Shown here piece by piece: positions 33,132 to 41,486 of a stretch of 64,000 bases of DNA. The notes under the pieces are model-generated. The model ran no database searches, was not told where the DNA came from, and saw only the letters and a program-made list of their open reading frames with translations. Source of the stretch: CAJXII01 sp965242915 (GTDB lineage: Bacteria; Campylobacterota; Campylobacteria; Campylobacterales; Arcobacteraceae). Position 1 is the first letter of the stretch; each line of letters opens with the position of its first letter. Location: positions 124,001 to 188,000 of the forward strand of contig CBDETN010000026.1 in NCBI GenBank assembly GCA_965242915.1. Direction: 5' to 3'. A program made the translations under genes and the position numbers.

Positions 33132-34407
33132 TCGCAATTTTACAGATAATTCTAAAGAGGTAGATTCAAATTCTACTTTTGTAACATCAAAACAAAATGA
33201 GAAATTTATCTCCAATGCAAAAGAAAATGGTTGTGAAAACTTTATAACTTCAAGAGAACTAAAAAATTATTTTGATTTTAGCTCAATACAAATTATCGGC
33301 ATTACTGGGACAAATGGTAAAACTACAACAGCTGCTGCAATATATTCAATTTTACTGGATTTAGGTTTTAAAGTTGCTCTTCAAGGTACTCGTGGATTTT
33401 TTATTAACGATGAAAAAATAGAAGAATATAGTCTGACTACTCCGGTTCAGCTTGGTAATTTTGCCCATATTCAAAAAGCTTGTGAAGAAAATTGCGATTT
33501 CTTTATTATGGAAGTCAGCTCACATTCACTTGCACAAAATAGAATTGAGGGAGTAGAGTTTGCTCTTAAAATTCACACAAATATAACACAAGATCATCTA
33601 GATTATCACAAAACAATGGAAGAATATATCAAAGTTAAAAACTCATTTTTTCAAGACAACACTCCCAAACTTATAAATAAAGATGACAAAAATATAAAAT
33701 TCAAAATGAAGAATGCTTTCTCCTACAGTCTTGATAACAATGCAACCTATAAAGTTCTTGCATTTAGTTTAAAAGATGGAATAAACTGTGCAATTCAACA
33801 TTTTGGAGAAATAGTAAATTTTTCATCTTCAATGAGGGGAATGTTTAATGTTTATAATTTAACTGCTGCTATTTCAGCTGTGCATATTTTAACTAAAAAA
33901 CCATTGCAGGATATTTGTGATGTAGTTGAAAATTTTGCGGGGGTGAGTGGACGAATGGAAGTGGTTAATGACAATCCGCTTATAATAGTCGATTTTGCAC
34001 ACACTCCTGATGGTATGAAAAAAGTTTTTGATTCATTTATGGATAATGATATTATTGTAGTCTTTGGTGCAGGTGGCGACAGAGATAAAACAAAACGACC
34101 TATTATGGGAGAAGTTGCTAACGAATATGCAAAATATATCATAGTGACAGCTGATAATCCTAGATTTGAAGACCCGGATTTAATTACTGAAAATATAGTT
34201 TCAGGTATAAAGGACAAAAGTAAACTTGAAATTGATTTAAATAGAAAATCAGCAATTTTAAAAGCTATAGAGAAATCAAAAGATTTTGAAAATCCGGTTA
34301 TTTTAATTTTGGGAAAAGGTGATGAAGAAAATCAAATTATATATGATAAAAAACTTCCGTTCAATGATAAAATAATTATAGAAGGGTTATTAAATGAGCA
34401 CAAATAA
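33112..34407 (+). CDS. murE: UDP-N-acetylmuramoyl-tripeptide synthetase (MurE)
   Basis: Adds the third residue to the peptidoglycan stem peptide. The ATP-binding P-loop GITGTNGKTTTAAAIY is at about residue 64, MEVSSHSLAQNRI near 140 and FAGVSGRMEVV near 280. DNPRFEDP (about 345) is the motif that marks meso-diaminopimelate specificity. The length is 431, slightly short because the N-terminal domain is compact. The start is TTG at 33112, overlapping the TPR gene by 20 bases. Immediately after it comes a truncated gene and then an IS3 copy. Confidence 0.95.
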   Translation: MNLTINNRNFTDNSKEVDSNSTFVTSKQNEKFISNAKENGCENFITSRELKNYFDFSSIQIIGITGTNGKTTTAAAIYSILLDLGFKVALQGTRGFFINDEKIEEYSLTTPVQLGNFAHIQKACEENCDFFIMEVSSHSLAQNRIEGVEFALKIHTNITQDHLDYHKTMEEYIKVKNSFFQDNTPKLINKDDKNIKFKMKNAFSYSLDNNATYKVLAFSLKDGINCAIQHFGEIVNFSSSMRGMFNVYNLTAAISAVHILTKKPLQDICDVVENFAGVSGRMEVVNDNPLIIVDFAHTPDGMKKVFDSFMDNDIIVVFGAGGDRDKTKRPIMGEVANEYAKYIIVTADNPRFEDPDLITENIVSGIKDKSKLEIDLNRKSAILKAIEKSKDFENPVILILGKGDEENQIIYDKKLPFNDKIIIEGLLNEHK

Positions 34408-34489
34408 AAAAGTTCTAAGCATAGTTATTTCAATGTTATTAACAGTATCACTAGTTAGTATAGCTATATTTACCTATAATTTTAAATAA
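34394..34489 (+). pseudogene. N-terminal stub of a membrane protein, cut by IS3 copy C
   Basis: ATG at 34394, overlapping the murE end by 14 bases, encodes MSTNKKVLSIVISMLLTVSL and then VSIAIFTYNFK, ending at a TAA that lies in the IS. A short charged start followed by one hydrophobic helix is typical of methyl-accepting chemotaxis proteins, but only 31 residues remain. The rest of the gene is not found past the IS. Confidence 0.55.
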
Positions 34490-34724
34490 TGGTGATTCAG
34501 TTCTAAAAATTGCTAAAGATTTAGATGTAAATCCTAAGACAATTTATAATTGGATGAATGAATATAAAAAGGCCAATCAAGATTTAACTAAATCTATAGT
34601 CAAAACTCCCAAAGAAACTTTAGAACAAGAGAATAAAAGGCTAAGAAGAGAAACTAAACTACTTAGGCAGGAGCGTGATATATTAAAAAAAGCAGCAGTA
34701 TACTTTGCGAAAGAAGTTCAATAA
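34482..34724 (+). pseudogene. IS3 OrfA, 5'-truncated (copy C)
   Basis: The frame for NNGDSVLKIAKDLDVNPKTI to the OrfA stop is intact, but the first ~25 codons and the promoter have been lost with the element's left end. Confidence 0.9.
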
Positions 34725-34750
34725 AGTATACCTGGATAAAAGATAATAAA

Positions 34751-35599
34751 ATGAACTTCAATAAAAATCTAATGTGCAAAATATTAAAAGTAGATATTTC
34801 AAGTTATTATCATTGGATTAATAATGGATGTATAGTTAAAACAGTAGATGATAAACTTAATGAGTTAATAGAGATTATATTTATTCAAAGTAGATGCAAA
34901 TATGGTACAAGACGGCTAAAAGATAAACTAGAGCGATTATATGGGCTTATTGTTTCAAGAAGACGAATTGGAAATATTATGAAAGATTTAAATCTTGTAG
35001 CAAATAAAAAGAAAAGGTTTAAAGTTAATACAACAGATTCAAATCATAATTTACCTGTAGCACCTAATATTTTAAATAGAGATTTTTATGCTTCAGCCCC
35101 TGATGAAAAATATGTGGGAGATATAACATATATTCCAACATCAGAAGGATGGCTATATCTTGCAACTGTAATAGATTTATATTCAAGAAGAGTTGTTGGT
35201 TGGTCAATGGATGATACTATGAAAGTAGATTTAGTTAATGATGCCCTCATTATGGCATTAAAAAATAGAAATCCACCAAAAGGTTTAATATGGCATACAG
35301 ATAGAGGTAGTCAGTATGCATCTTACTCTCATAAAGATTTATTAGAAGAAAATGGAATTATACAAAGTATGAGTAGAAAAGGTAATTGTTGGGATAATGC
35401 AGTTGCTGAAAGTTTTTTCCATACATTAAAAACTGAACTTACTCATCATGAGATTTATGAAACTAAATCAAAAGCTAATCAATCTATATTTGAATATATA
35501 GAAGTATATTACAATAGACAAAGAATGCATAGTGCAAATAATAATTATTCACCAGTTGAGTTTGAAGAGTTAATGTTACAAAATGAAATGGTTGCTTAG
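34751..35599 (+). CDS. IS3 OrfB transposase (copy C)
   Basis: A complete 282-residue catalytic ORF with the D-D-E motifs GDITYIPTSEGW, HTDRGSQYAS and NCWDNAVAESFFHTL. It lacks a complete OrfA upstream, and normal expression by frameshifting from OrfA is not possible here. It served as the uninterrupted reference for defining the IS30 insertion in copy A. Confidence 0.92.
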   Translation: MNFNKNLMCKILKVDISSYYHWINNGCIVKTVDDKLNELIEIIFIQSRCKYGTRRLKDKLERLYGLIVSRRRIGNIMKDLNLVANKKKRFKVNTTDSNHNLPVAPNILNRDFYASAPDEKYVGDITYIPTSEGWLYLATVIDLYSRRVVGWSMDDTMKVDLVNDALIMALKNRNPPKGLIWHTDRGSQYASYSHKDLLEENGIIQSMSRKGNCWDNAVAESFFHTLKTELTHHEIYETKSKANQSIFEYIEVYYNRQRMHSANNNYSPVEFEELMLQNEMVA

Positions 35600-35638
35600 A
35601 ATTTATAGTTCTTAGTATGATATAGTGTTGACAGATCA

Positions 35639-35753
35639 GTCTGTTATTGCTGTAGCAAACAAACTTATTCGTATTATTTTTTCTATGTTAAAGAACAACA
35701 CTAAATTTGATATAAATTATTCAAATTTAGCTATTAAAAGTGTTTCTAACTGA
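35639..35753 (+). pseudogene. C-terminal remnant of an IS110-family transposase
   Basis: Directly after the IS3 right end the frame reads SVIAVANKLIRIIFSMLKNN followed by TKFDINYSNLAIKSVSN and TGA. The V-A-N-K-L-x-R-I-I-(F/W)-x-(M/V)-L-K pattern is the C-terminus of IS110/IS116/IS902 transposases. Everything upstream has been replaced by the IS3. It differs from the remnant at 17039-17109, so two IS110-type elements once existed. Confidence 0.7.
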
Positions 35754-35901
35754 AACATTTTAACTAGTTATTTGGTTTTAGTTTTCTCCTTTATTAATTA
35801 TAGTTGACTTTTTAAACCCTTATAGTACCTAAGTTAGATTAAGTTTTTAAGCGCCCATATTTTTTATTAAGTCCCTTTTTTAAACAAACAGTATTAAAAT
35901 T

Positions 35902-37083
35902 TTAAAGTGAAAATTTACCTTTTAGTTTAAAAAAGTAAATTACTGTTTTGTATTGAATAAACATAAAAGGCAGCATAAATGCAAAATAGAAAATTGAGTA
36001 TTTATCTAAAATTCCATTTGCTGTTAATCCAAAGTTTACAAAAAACATACCAAATACCATAAATGCTACCCCTGGACAAATCAAAGCAAAACTAACCGGT
36101 GATTTTTTATCTCCATGTACAAACTCTTCAAAGTAACCTATTGATTTCATTAATTTATAACCCATAAGTCCAAAAATGATTTGTAATGATAAAATACTGC
36201 TTGTAAGTGTAAAAAGTGATGACTTGGCTAATATTTGATCAAAGTGATGGCCAAGTCCAAAACTAATTCTTACAAATGTAATTCCCAATAAAGTCAAAAT
36301 AGGGATAATAATCCATAAACTTGGACTAGCTTCAGGTGAAATTCCATGTTCAAACATATTTTTAAAACCTAAAACCAGTTTAATTATTAATAGTAAAATG
36401 GCGATAGAACTAAAGAAAATAGCACCAAATATACCAATAGCATGTATCTCTACATGATGACTCATAGCCCCCGGTGCCGCAAATCCAACTCCAACCATTG
36501 TAAATGCAAAGATTGAAAGCATTTGTGAAAGGTTATTATTTTTTGTAAAATCAAAATCGCCTGTTATAAGCAGTCTGTTAAAATATTCTAAAAATATTTT
36601 AAGTGCAAAGTAACCAACAACTGCAAATCCAAGGAGCGCAAACGGGAATAGATATTCAACAATACTCCAAAGTCCGGGTATAAACAGTGCACTTAATATA
36701 AAAGAAACATTGATAGTCATAGCAAAAGTTAAAGGTAAAGCCATAAGTGTAACTTCAGCATTACTGTTTTTTAGTGTTTCAAAAGCATCAGTTGTTTTAA
36801 AAGCTTTATATTGTTTAACATTCCAAATTAATAATTTAAAATGTAAAAATGCAAATCCAATAATAAATACAAGTGCAAATGCCGTAACAAATGATAACCA
36901 ATCACCTTTGAGCAAAGCAGGGTATGCAAAATCAAAAGAGGTCATAGGAACACCTTTATGTGGTATTAAAAACATAAGATACATAAAAAATGATACTGAT
37001 AAACCACCAGCGCCTAAAGCTGACAGGAAGTAAAGGGGGGAATATTTTTGTCCTCGTTCCTGCGGAATTACATCTTTTAACAT
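35902..37083 (-). CDS. multi-pass membrane protein, TehA/SLAC1-like
   Basis: A 393-residue protein with about ten hydrophobic segments and few charges between them. Patterns such as FLSALGAGGLSVSFFMYLMF near the start, GVGFAAPGAMSHHVEIHAIG near residue 200 and paired His residues (SHHVEIH, GLGHHFD) recall the tellurite-resistance/dicarboxylate (TDT, SLAC1) fold. Related Campylobacterota proteins may be filed under a TsoY-type name, but I cannot confirm this. The substrate is unknown. The first residues (DVIPQERGQK) come from a dispersed repeat copy. It is monocistronic, divergent from the 55-residue gene. Confidence 0.6.
   Translation of the reverse strand: MLKDVIPQERGQKYSPLYFLSALGAGGLSVSFFMYLMFLIPHKGVPMTSFDFAYPALLKGDWLSFVTAFALVFIIGFAFLHFKLLIWNVKQYKAFKTTDAFETLKNSNAEVTLMALPLTFAMTINVSFILSALFIPGLWSIVEYLFPFALLGFAVVGYFALKIFLEYFNRLLITGDFDFTKNNNLSQMLSIFAFTMVGVGFAAPGAMSHHVEIHAIGIFGAIFFSSIAILLLIIKLVLGFKNMFEHGISPEASPSLWIIIPILTLLGITFVRISFGLGHHFDQILAKSSLFTLTSSILSLQIIFGLMGYKLMKSIGYFEEFVHGDKKSPVSFALICPGVAFMVFGMFFVNFGLTANGILDKYSIFYFAFMLPFMFIQYKTVIYFFKLKGKFSL
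37045..37072 (-). repeat. dispersed 29-bp repeat, copy 2
   Basis: Reads TTTTGTCCTCGTTCCTGCGG on the plus strand and matches the copy at 48103-48130 at about 27 of 29 positions. It encodes D-V-I-P-Q-E-R-G-Q-K as codons 4-13 of the membrane protein gene, in the same reading frame as copies 3 and 4. Confidence 0.75.
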
Positions 37084-37179
37084 AAAAGTCCTTCTGTTGA
37101 TTTTTTTGAAGTTTATCTAAGTAAATATTAATTTATAATTATTTATTGGATATAATATTATTTTGAGAGGAATATATTT

Positions 37180-37347
37180 ATGGCAATATTATTTATTCTA
37201 TTTGGCTGGTTTATATTAGGTGCTCTTTTTGGGGCATGGGTTATGTTTGACCCAAGCAGAGCTTTATTTATATCATCTTCAGTTAATACCGGTTGGTCTA
37301 GTTTAAGTGGTTTTGTAACCGGTATATTAAATAGTATGGGATTTTAA
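37180..37347 (+). CDS. small membrane protein, 55 aa
   Basis: An ATG after GAGAGG starts an open frame MAILFILFGWFILGALFGAW, then VMFDPSRALFISSS and a second hydrophobic stretch TGWSSLSGFVTGILNSMGF. It looks like one firm membrane helix plus an amphipathic C-terminus. It abuts the S4-domain gene without a gap, and the good ribosome site supports translation. The family is not recognised. Confidence 0.65.
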   Translation: MAILFILFGWFILGALFGAWVMFDPSRALFISSSVNTGWSSLSGFVTGILNSMGF

Positions 37348-37608
37348 ATGAGAATAGATAAATTTTTAAATGCGGTAAATATTACAAAAAGAAGGGCAAT
37401 TGCGGAAGATATGCTTAGAGAAAAGGTAGTATTTGTAAATGATATTGCTGTAAAAAAGGCAAAAGAGGTAAAAGTAGGAGATACTATAGAAATTAAATAT
37501 CTTGAATATTCTGATTTTTTTAAAGTATTGCAAATGCCTGCTGCTAAATCAACACCTAAGAGTAAACAAAGTGAATATGTACAAAAAATAGGAGAAAATA
37601 ATGTTTAG
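37348..37608 (+). CDS. S4-domain RNA-binding protein (Hsp15/RqcP-like)
   Basis: An 86-residue protein whose first 50 residues, MRIDKFLNAVNITKRRAIAE and the VVFVNDIAVKKAKEVKVGDT stretch, form an S4 fold. A basic low-complexity tail follows. Stand-alone S4 proteins of this size bind ribosomal or tRNA structures in rescue of stalled 50S subunits (Hsp15, RqcP). The exact role is undetermined. It starts directly at the stop of the 55-residue gene and overlaps trpD by eight bases. Confidence 0.85.
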   Translation: MRIDKFLNAVNITKRRAIAEDMLREKVVFVNDIAVKKAKEVKVGDTIEIKYLEYSDFFKVLQMPAAKSTPKSKQSEYVQKIGENNV

Positions 37609-38584
37609 TAAAGCAAGATTAAAATTTGATGATATTTTTGAAAATAGACTCTCTGATCAAGATGTGAGAAAATATTTAATAGAACTTTACAATCGCGGAG
37701 AGACTGCTGATGAAATAGCATCTGCTGTAGCAGCTATGAGAGAACACATGGTACATCTGGGATTGCCTCAAGAATTACAAGAGCAGTTAATTGATAATTG
37801 TGGAACAGGTGGAGATAAGAGTAACAGTTTTAATATCTCAACAACAGTATCAATACTTTTAAGTGCTTGCGGCTGTAAAGTTGCAAAGCATGGAAACAGA
37901 AGTATTACAAGTAACAGTGGAAGTGCAGATATGCTGGAGGCTCTTGGTGTAAATCTAAGCTTAACAATTCCAAAGCAAATTGAGATGCTGGAGCTTACGG
38001 GATTTGTGTTTATGTTTGCTATAAATCATCATCCGGCTATGAAACATATTATGCCTATTAGAAAATCAATAGACCATAGAACTATTTTTAATATTTTAGG
38101 ACCTTTATCAAATCCGGCCGGTGTTCATAAGCAACTTATTGGTGTATTTGATAAAGAATATGTGACAAAAATTGCTCAGGCTCTAACAAAACTAAATACA
38201 AAAAAGGCAATAGTAGTAAGTAGTGCTGACGGTATGGATGAATTAAGTATCAGTGATATAACTTATTGTGCTTTTGTTGAAAGAGGGTCTGTGAATGAGT
38301 TTATAATAGACCCTAGAGAGTATGGATTTGATTTATATCCTAAAAGTGAAATTGAAGGTGGTGCTGCAATTCTTAATGCCAAGATAACGAAAGGTATTTT
38401 AGATGGTAGTATAACAGGTGCAAAAAGAGATATTGTTTTATTAAATGCCGGTGTTGCACTTTTGGTTGACAGTAAAGTCAATTCAACTGAAGAGGGAATA
38501 GAGATGGCGAGAGATGCTATTAATAACGGTACTGCAATTAAAAAGCTTGAAGAGATTATAGAAGTTAGCAACAGCTTAATGTAG
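37601..38584 (+). CDS. trpD: anthranilate phosphoribosyltransferase
   Basis: Joins anthranilate to phosphoribosyl diphosphate in tryptophan synthesis. The PRPP-binding DNCGTGGDKSNSFNIST is at about residues 66-82, VAKHGNRSITSNSGSAD near 96, and RTIFNILGPLSNPA near 155 binds anthranilate. 327 residues is normal. No other trp genes lie near, so it is an orphan. It overlaps the S4 gene by eight bases and runs into tsaE. Confidence 0.95.
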   Translation: MFSKARLKFDDIFENRLSDQDVRKYLIELYNRGETADEIASAVAAMREHMVHLGLPQELQEQLIDNCGTGGDKSNSFNISTTVSILLSACGCKVAKHGNRSITSNSGSADMLEALGVNLSLTIPKQIEMLELTGFVFMFAINHHPAMKHIMPIRKSIDHRTIFNILGPLSNPAGVHKQLIGVFDKEYVTKIAQALTKLNTKKAIVVSSADGMDELSISDITYCAFVERGSVNEFIIDPREYGFDLYPKSEIEGGAAILNAKITKGILDGSITGAKRDIVLLNAGVALLVDSKVNSTEEGIEMARDAINNGTAIKKLEEIIEVSNSLM

Positions 38585-38589
38585 ATTTA

Positions 38590-38994
38590 ATGGTTGTTTC
38601 TTTAAATAATTTAGATTTAGTAACTAAAAATTTAAAATATATAATAGACAATAGAGATATTGTTGTTTTATTACGAGGTGATTTAGCAAGCGGTAAAACA
38701 ACTTTAGTAAAAAATTATGTTAAAAGTTTAGGACTTGAAGATAGGGTTACCAGTCCTACTTTTTCACTTCAAACGCTATATGGGAAAAATATTTTTCATT
38801 ATGATGTTTACAATAAAATATTAGATGAATTTATAGCTTTAGGTTTGCTTGAAGAATTTGAAAAAGAGGGTATCCATTTTGTAGAGTGGGGTGACGAAAA
38901 ATTAGAAGCTATATTAAAAGATTATGGTTTTAATGTTTTAACAGTAAAAATAAAAAAAATAGAAAAGAAAAGAGAGTATATAATTGAATCATAA
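38590..38994 (+). CDS. tsaE: tRNA threonylcarbamoyladenosine biosynthesis ATPase TsaE
   Basis: ATPase of the complex that makes t6A at position 37 of ANN-decoding tRNAs. The Walker A sequence RGDLASGKTTLVK is at about residues 28-40, TSPTFSLQTLY near 55, HYDVYNK near 68 and FVEWGDEKLE near 95. 134 residues is typical. It ends 11 bases inside lptB, so the two are probably coupled. Confidence 0.95.
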   Translation: MVVSLNNLDLVTKNLKYIIDNRDIVVLLRGDLASGKTTLVKNYVKSLGLEDRVTSPTFSLQTLYGKNIFHYDVYNKILDEFIALGLLEEFEKEGIHFVEWGDEKLEAILKDYGFNVLTVKIKKIEKKREYIIES

Positions 38995-39709
38995 ATTAGA
39001 AGTAAGAGATATAAAAAAATCTATAAAAAAAATAGAAATACTTCACAGGATAAGTCTAGAAGTAAACAGTGGTGAAATTGTTGGATTATTGGGACCAAAT
39101 GGAGCCGGTAAAACTACATGTTTTTATACAATTTGTGGTTTAGTCGAGCCAACACACGGGCAAATTTTTCTTGATGGCAAAGATATTACAAATTTACCAT
39201 TACACAAAAGAGCCTTACAAGGCATTGGATATTTGCCTCAGGAGTCATCAATATTTAGAGACTTAAGTGTTGAAGACAACTTAATGTTGGCTGCTCAAAT
39301 ATCAATATCAAAGAAAAAAGACCAAATAAAAAAAGTTGAAGAATTACTTGAAATTTTTAATATTGAACCAATTAGAAAAAGAAAAGGTATTAGTTTAAGC
39401 GGGGGAGAGAGAAGGCGGACAGAAATTGCAAGAGCTTTAGTCGGCGATCCAAAATTTTTACTTTTAGATGAGCCGTTTGCCGGTGTTGATCCAATTGCTG
39501 TTAAAGATATTCAGAGTATTGTTTCTGATTTAACACAAAGAGGAATTGGAGTATTGATTACAGATCATAATGTAAGAGAAACTTTAGAAATATGTGATAG
39601 AGCTTATGTAATGAAATCAGGAAGTATTTTAGCCTTTGGAACTTCTGATGATATTAAAGTAGATAAATCAGTAAAAGAGCATTATTTAGGAGAAGATTTT
39701 AGTTTTTAA
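38984..39709 (+). CDS. lptB: lipopolysaccharide export ABC ATPase LptB
   Basis: The ATPase that powers LPS extraction from the inner membrane with LptFGC. Walker A is GPNGAGKTTCFY near residue 40. The LptB-type motif LPQESSIFRDLSVEDNL follows at about 84, the signature LSGGERRRTEIARAL near 143, Walker B FLLLDEPFAGVDP near 163 and the switch ITDHNVRETL. The start is TTG at 38984, the only codon in place; it overlaps tsaE by 11 bases. 241 residues is the family norm. Confidence 0.95.
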   Translation: MNHKLEVRDIKKSIKKIEILHRISLEVNSGEIVGLLGPNGAGKTTCFYTICGLVEPTHGQIFLDGKDITNLPLHKRALQGIGYLPQESSIFRDLSVEDNLMLAAQISISKKKDQIKKVEELLEIFNIEPIRKRKGISLSGGERRRTEIARALVGDPKFLLLDEPFAGVDPIAVKDIQSIVSDLTQRGIGVLITDHNVRETLEICDRAYVMKSGSILAFGTSDDIKVDKSVKEHYLGEDFSF

Positions 39710-39730
39710 TATATTTCTTGGGAATATGCT

Positions 39731-40727
39731 TTAGTTCTGACTTGGTATCATCGCTACTGCATTTTTTCCACTATTTTTAGCCTTGTATAAGGCTTCGTCC
39801 ACTCTTTTTAGGAAAGTGTCTTTAGTTTCCTTTTGTATAAATTCACAAACTCCAAAACTTGCGGTAATATTGCTCTCTAAAACTTGCGATAAACAAGCTT
39901 TTTCAATAGCATTTCTTATGTTTTCAGCTATCCTTGATGCATCTTTGATGGTTGTTTGGGGTAATAAAATCATAAATTCTTTACCACCCCATCTTGCTAA
40001 GATATCTACATTTCTTAAGTGTTTGGTTGATAATTTAGATATCGCAATCAATACTTCATCTCCAATATCATGTCCATAAGTATCATTAATATTTTTAAAG
40101 GAATCAATATCATACATAATTATATACAGCTTATTGTTGTATCTGTTTGCTCTTTTAATCTCATAATCTAATTCAGTAGTAAACTTTTGCCTGTTATAGA
40201 TACTTGTTAAGTGATCATGTGTTGCTTCATATAATAATTCTTTAGAATTTACCTCTAACTTATGAATAATATTTTGAAGTTCTATTGTTCGCTGAGATAC
40301 TTATTTTTCCAATTCTTTGTTTGTTTTTTCTAATTGTTTTCGTAAAATTCTTGATTCTACAGCCATAGAGATACTTTCTAAAAGTTGAAAAAGATTTAAT
40401 GGTTTTGTTGCATACCCTCCTACACCTAAATCTATAGCTTTTTTAAGAAAATTTACATCATTATGTGCTGTTGTTATAACTGATGGTATAGTTGAATCAA
40501 TTTCATATATTTTTACTAACATATCAAGACCATTCATTTTCGGCATAGTAATATCAGTTACAATTATATCAAAAGTTGGTAAATCTGGATTTTCAAAATG
40601 TTCTTTAAAAGTTTCAAGTCCTGCCAGTCCATTGTTAGCAGTTTTTACACTTTTAACTAACTTCTCTAACATCTTCTTCATCTTCAACATATAGTATAAC
40701 GATCTCTTTTAATATTTTTTTATTCAT
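39731..40727 (-). pseudogene. response regulator-GGDEF diguanylate cyclase, frameshifted and with internal stop
   Basis: The minus strand codes for a receiver start MNKKILKEIVILYVEDEEDV from 40727. That frame stops at once (VREVS*), while the shifted frame carries on with KLVKSVKTANNGLAGLETFK, DIIVTDITMPKMNGLDMLVK (phospho-Asp) and YATKPLN. After TNKELEK comes an in-frame TAA at 40301-40303, and the same frame resumes with VSQRTIELQNIIHKLE and HDHLTSIYNRQKF into the GGDEF domain (ARWGGKEFMI). So one frameshift near 40690 and one nonsense codon break a receiver-coiled coil-GGDEF protein. The GGDEF motif itself reads GGKEF, with Lys for Asp, a weaker form. Confidence 0.85.
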
Positions 40728-40748
40728 AAGATTATTTTACCATTTTTT

Positions 40749-41486
40749 TTACTTAAATATTTTAAGTGTATTTTCCAAGTCAGCTTGAGTATCTATTCCA
40801 AAGCTTTGAGATTTAACTTTTACCATTGATATCTTTAAACCGGCAGCTATTGCCCTTAATTGCTCTAATTTTTCAATACCTTCTAAAGGAGCAGGGGGTA
40901 AATTACAAAATTGATTTAAACTTTTTTTAGTAAAACCATAGATTCCCAAATGACCTTTGTATGATGAATTTTCATAATGATCTCTGTGGTACGGTATTTT
41001 ACTTCTTGAAAAATAAATAGCATTATTGTTTTCATCAAGTATAACTTTCACATGATTTGAATCATCCGCAAGCTCTGATGAAATTGATTTGAAACAACTT
41101 ACCATTATAAAGGGTTTAGGAGTCAAGGGTTTAGGGTTTAGGGTTAACGATTTTACTTGTTTTATTACTGCACGAATAACCTCTGGTTCTATAAAAGGTT
41201 CATCTGCTTGTACATTTATAATAATATCAGTATCGTTAAGCTTTAAAATATTTGCAGCTTCATTTATTCTGTCCGTACCGCTTTGATGAGATGAAGATGT
41301 CATCACTGCTTGAATATTATATTGTTTAGCTAAATTAATTACTTCCTCTGAGTCTGTTGCAATAACCACATCATCTAGATCTTGGACTTGTTTTGCTGTT
41401 CTAATAACCATCGGAAGCCCTAAAATATCTACTAATATCTTATTCTCAAATCTACTGCTGTTAAGTCTTGCCGGTATTATTATCAT
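40749..41486 (-). CDS. kdsB: 3-deoxy-manno-octulosonate cytidylyltransferase (CMP-KDO synthetase)
   Basis: Activates KDO for LPS inner core. MIIIPARLNSSRFENKILVD at the N-terminus, ATDSEEVINLA near residue 43, GTDRINEAA near 68, NVQADEPFI near 91, FSRSKIPYHRD near 158 and GIYGFTKKSLNQF near 183 are the family motifs. The insertion SLTLNPKPLTPKPFIMV near residue 107 is encoded by a heptamer tandem repeat (41111-41148). The start overlaps the histidine-kinase stop by four bases (ATGA), so it sits in that operon. Confidence 0.95.
   Translation of the reverse strand: MIIIPARLNSSRFENKILVDILGLPMVIRTAKQVQDLDDVVIATDSEEVINLAKQYNIQAVMTSSSHQSGTDRINEAANILKLNDTDIIINVQADEPFIEPEVIRAVIKQVKSLTLNPKPLTPKPFIMVSCFKSISSELADDSNHVKVILDENNNAIYFSRSKIPYHRDHYENSSYKGHLGIYGFTKKSLNQFCNLPPAPLEGIEKLEQLRAIAAGLKISMVKVKSQSFGIDTQADLENTLKIFK
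41111..41148 (+). repeat. TTTAGGG heptamer repeats within kdsB
   Basis: Plus strand AGGGTTTAGGAGTCAAGGGT followed by TTAGGGTTTAGGGTTAACG: four units of GGGTTTA or its variant, identical to the plant-type telomere heptamer. It is read in frame by kdsB on the minus strand as L-T-L-N-P-K-P-L-T-P-K-P. Confidence 0.9.

Larger units (their letters stand above)
34480..35638 (+). mobile_element. IS3-family element, copy C, lacking its left 129 bp
   Basis: Matches copy A from copy-A position 17239 onwards, so the left inverted repeat and the start of OrfA are gone. The right end ...TTGACAGATCA at 35638 is intact. The length is 1159 bp against 1288. OrfB is complete. A TTTTAAATAAT stretch marks the junction with the membrane-protein stub. 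It cannot transpose without a left end. Confidence 0.93.
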
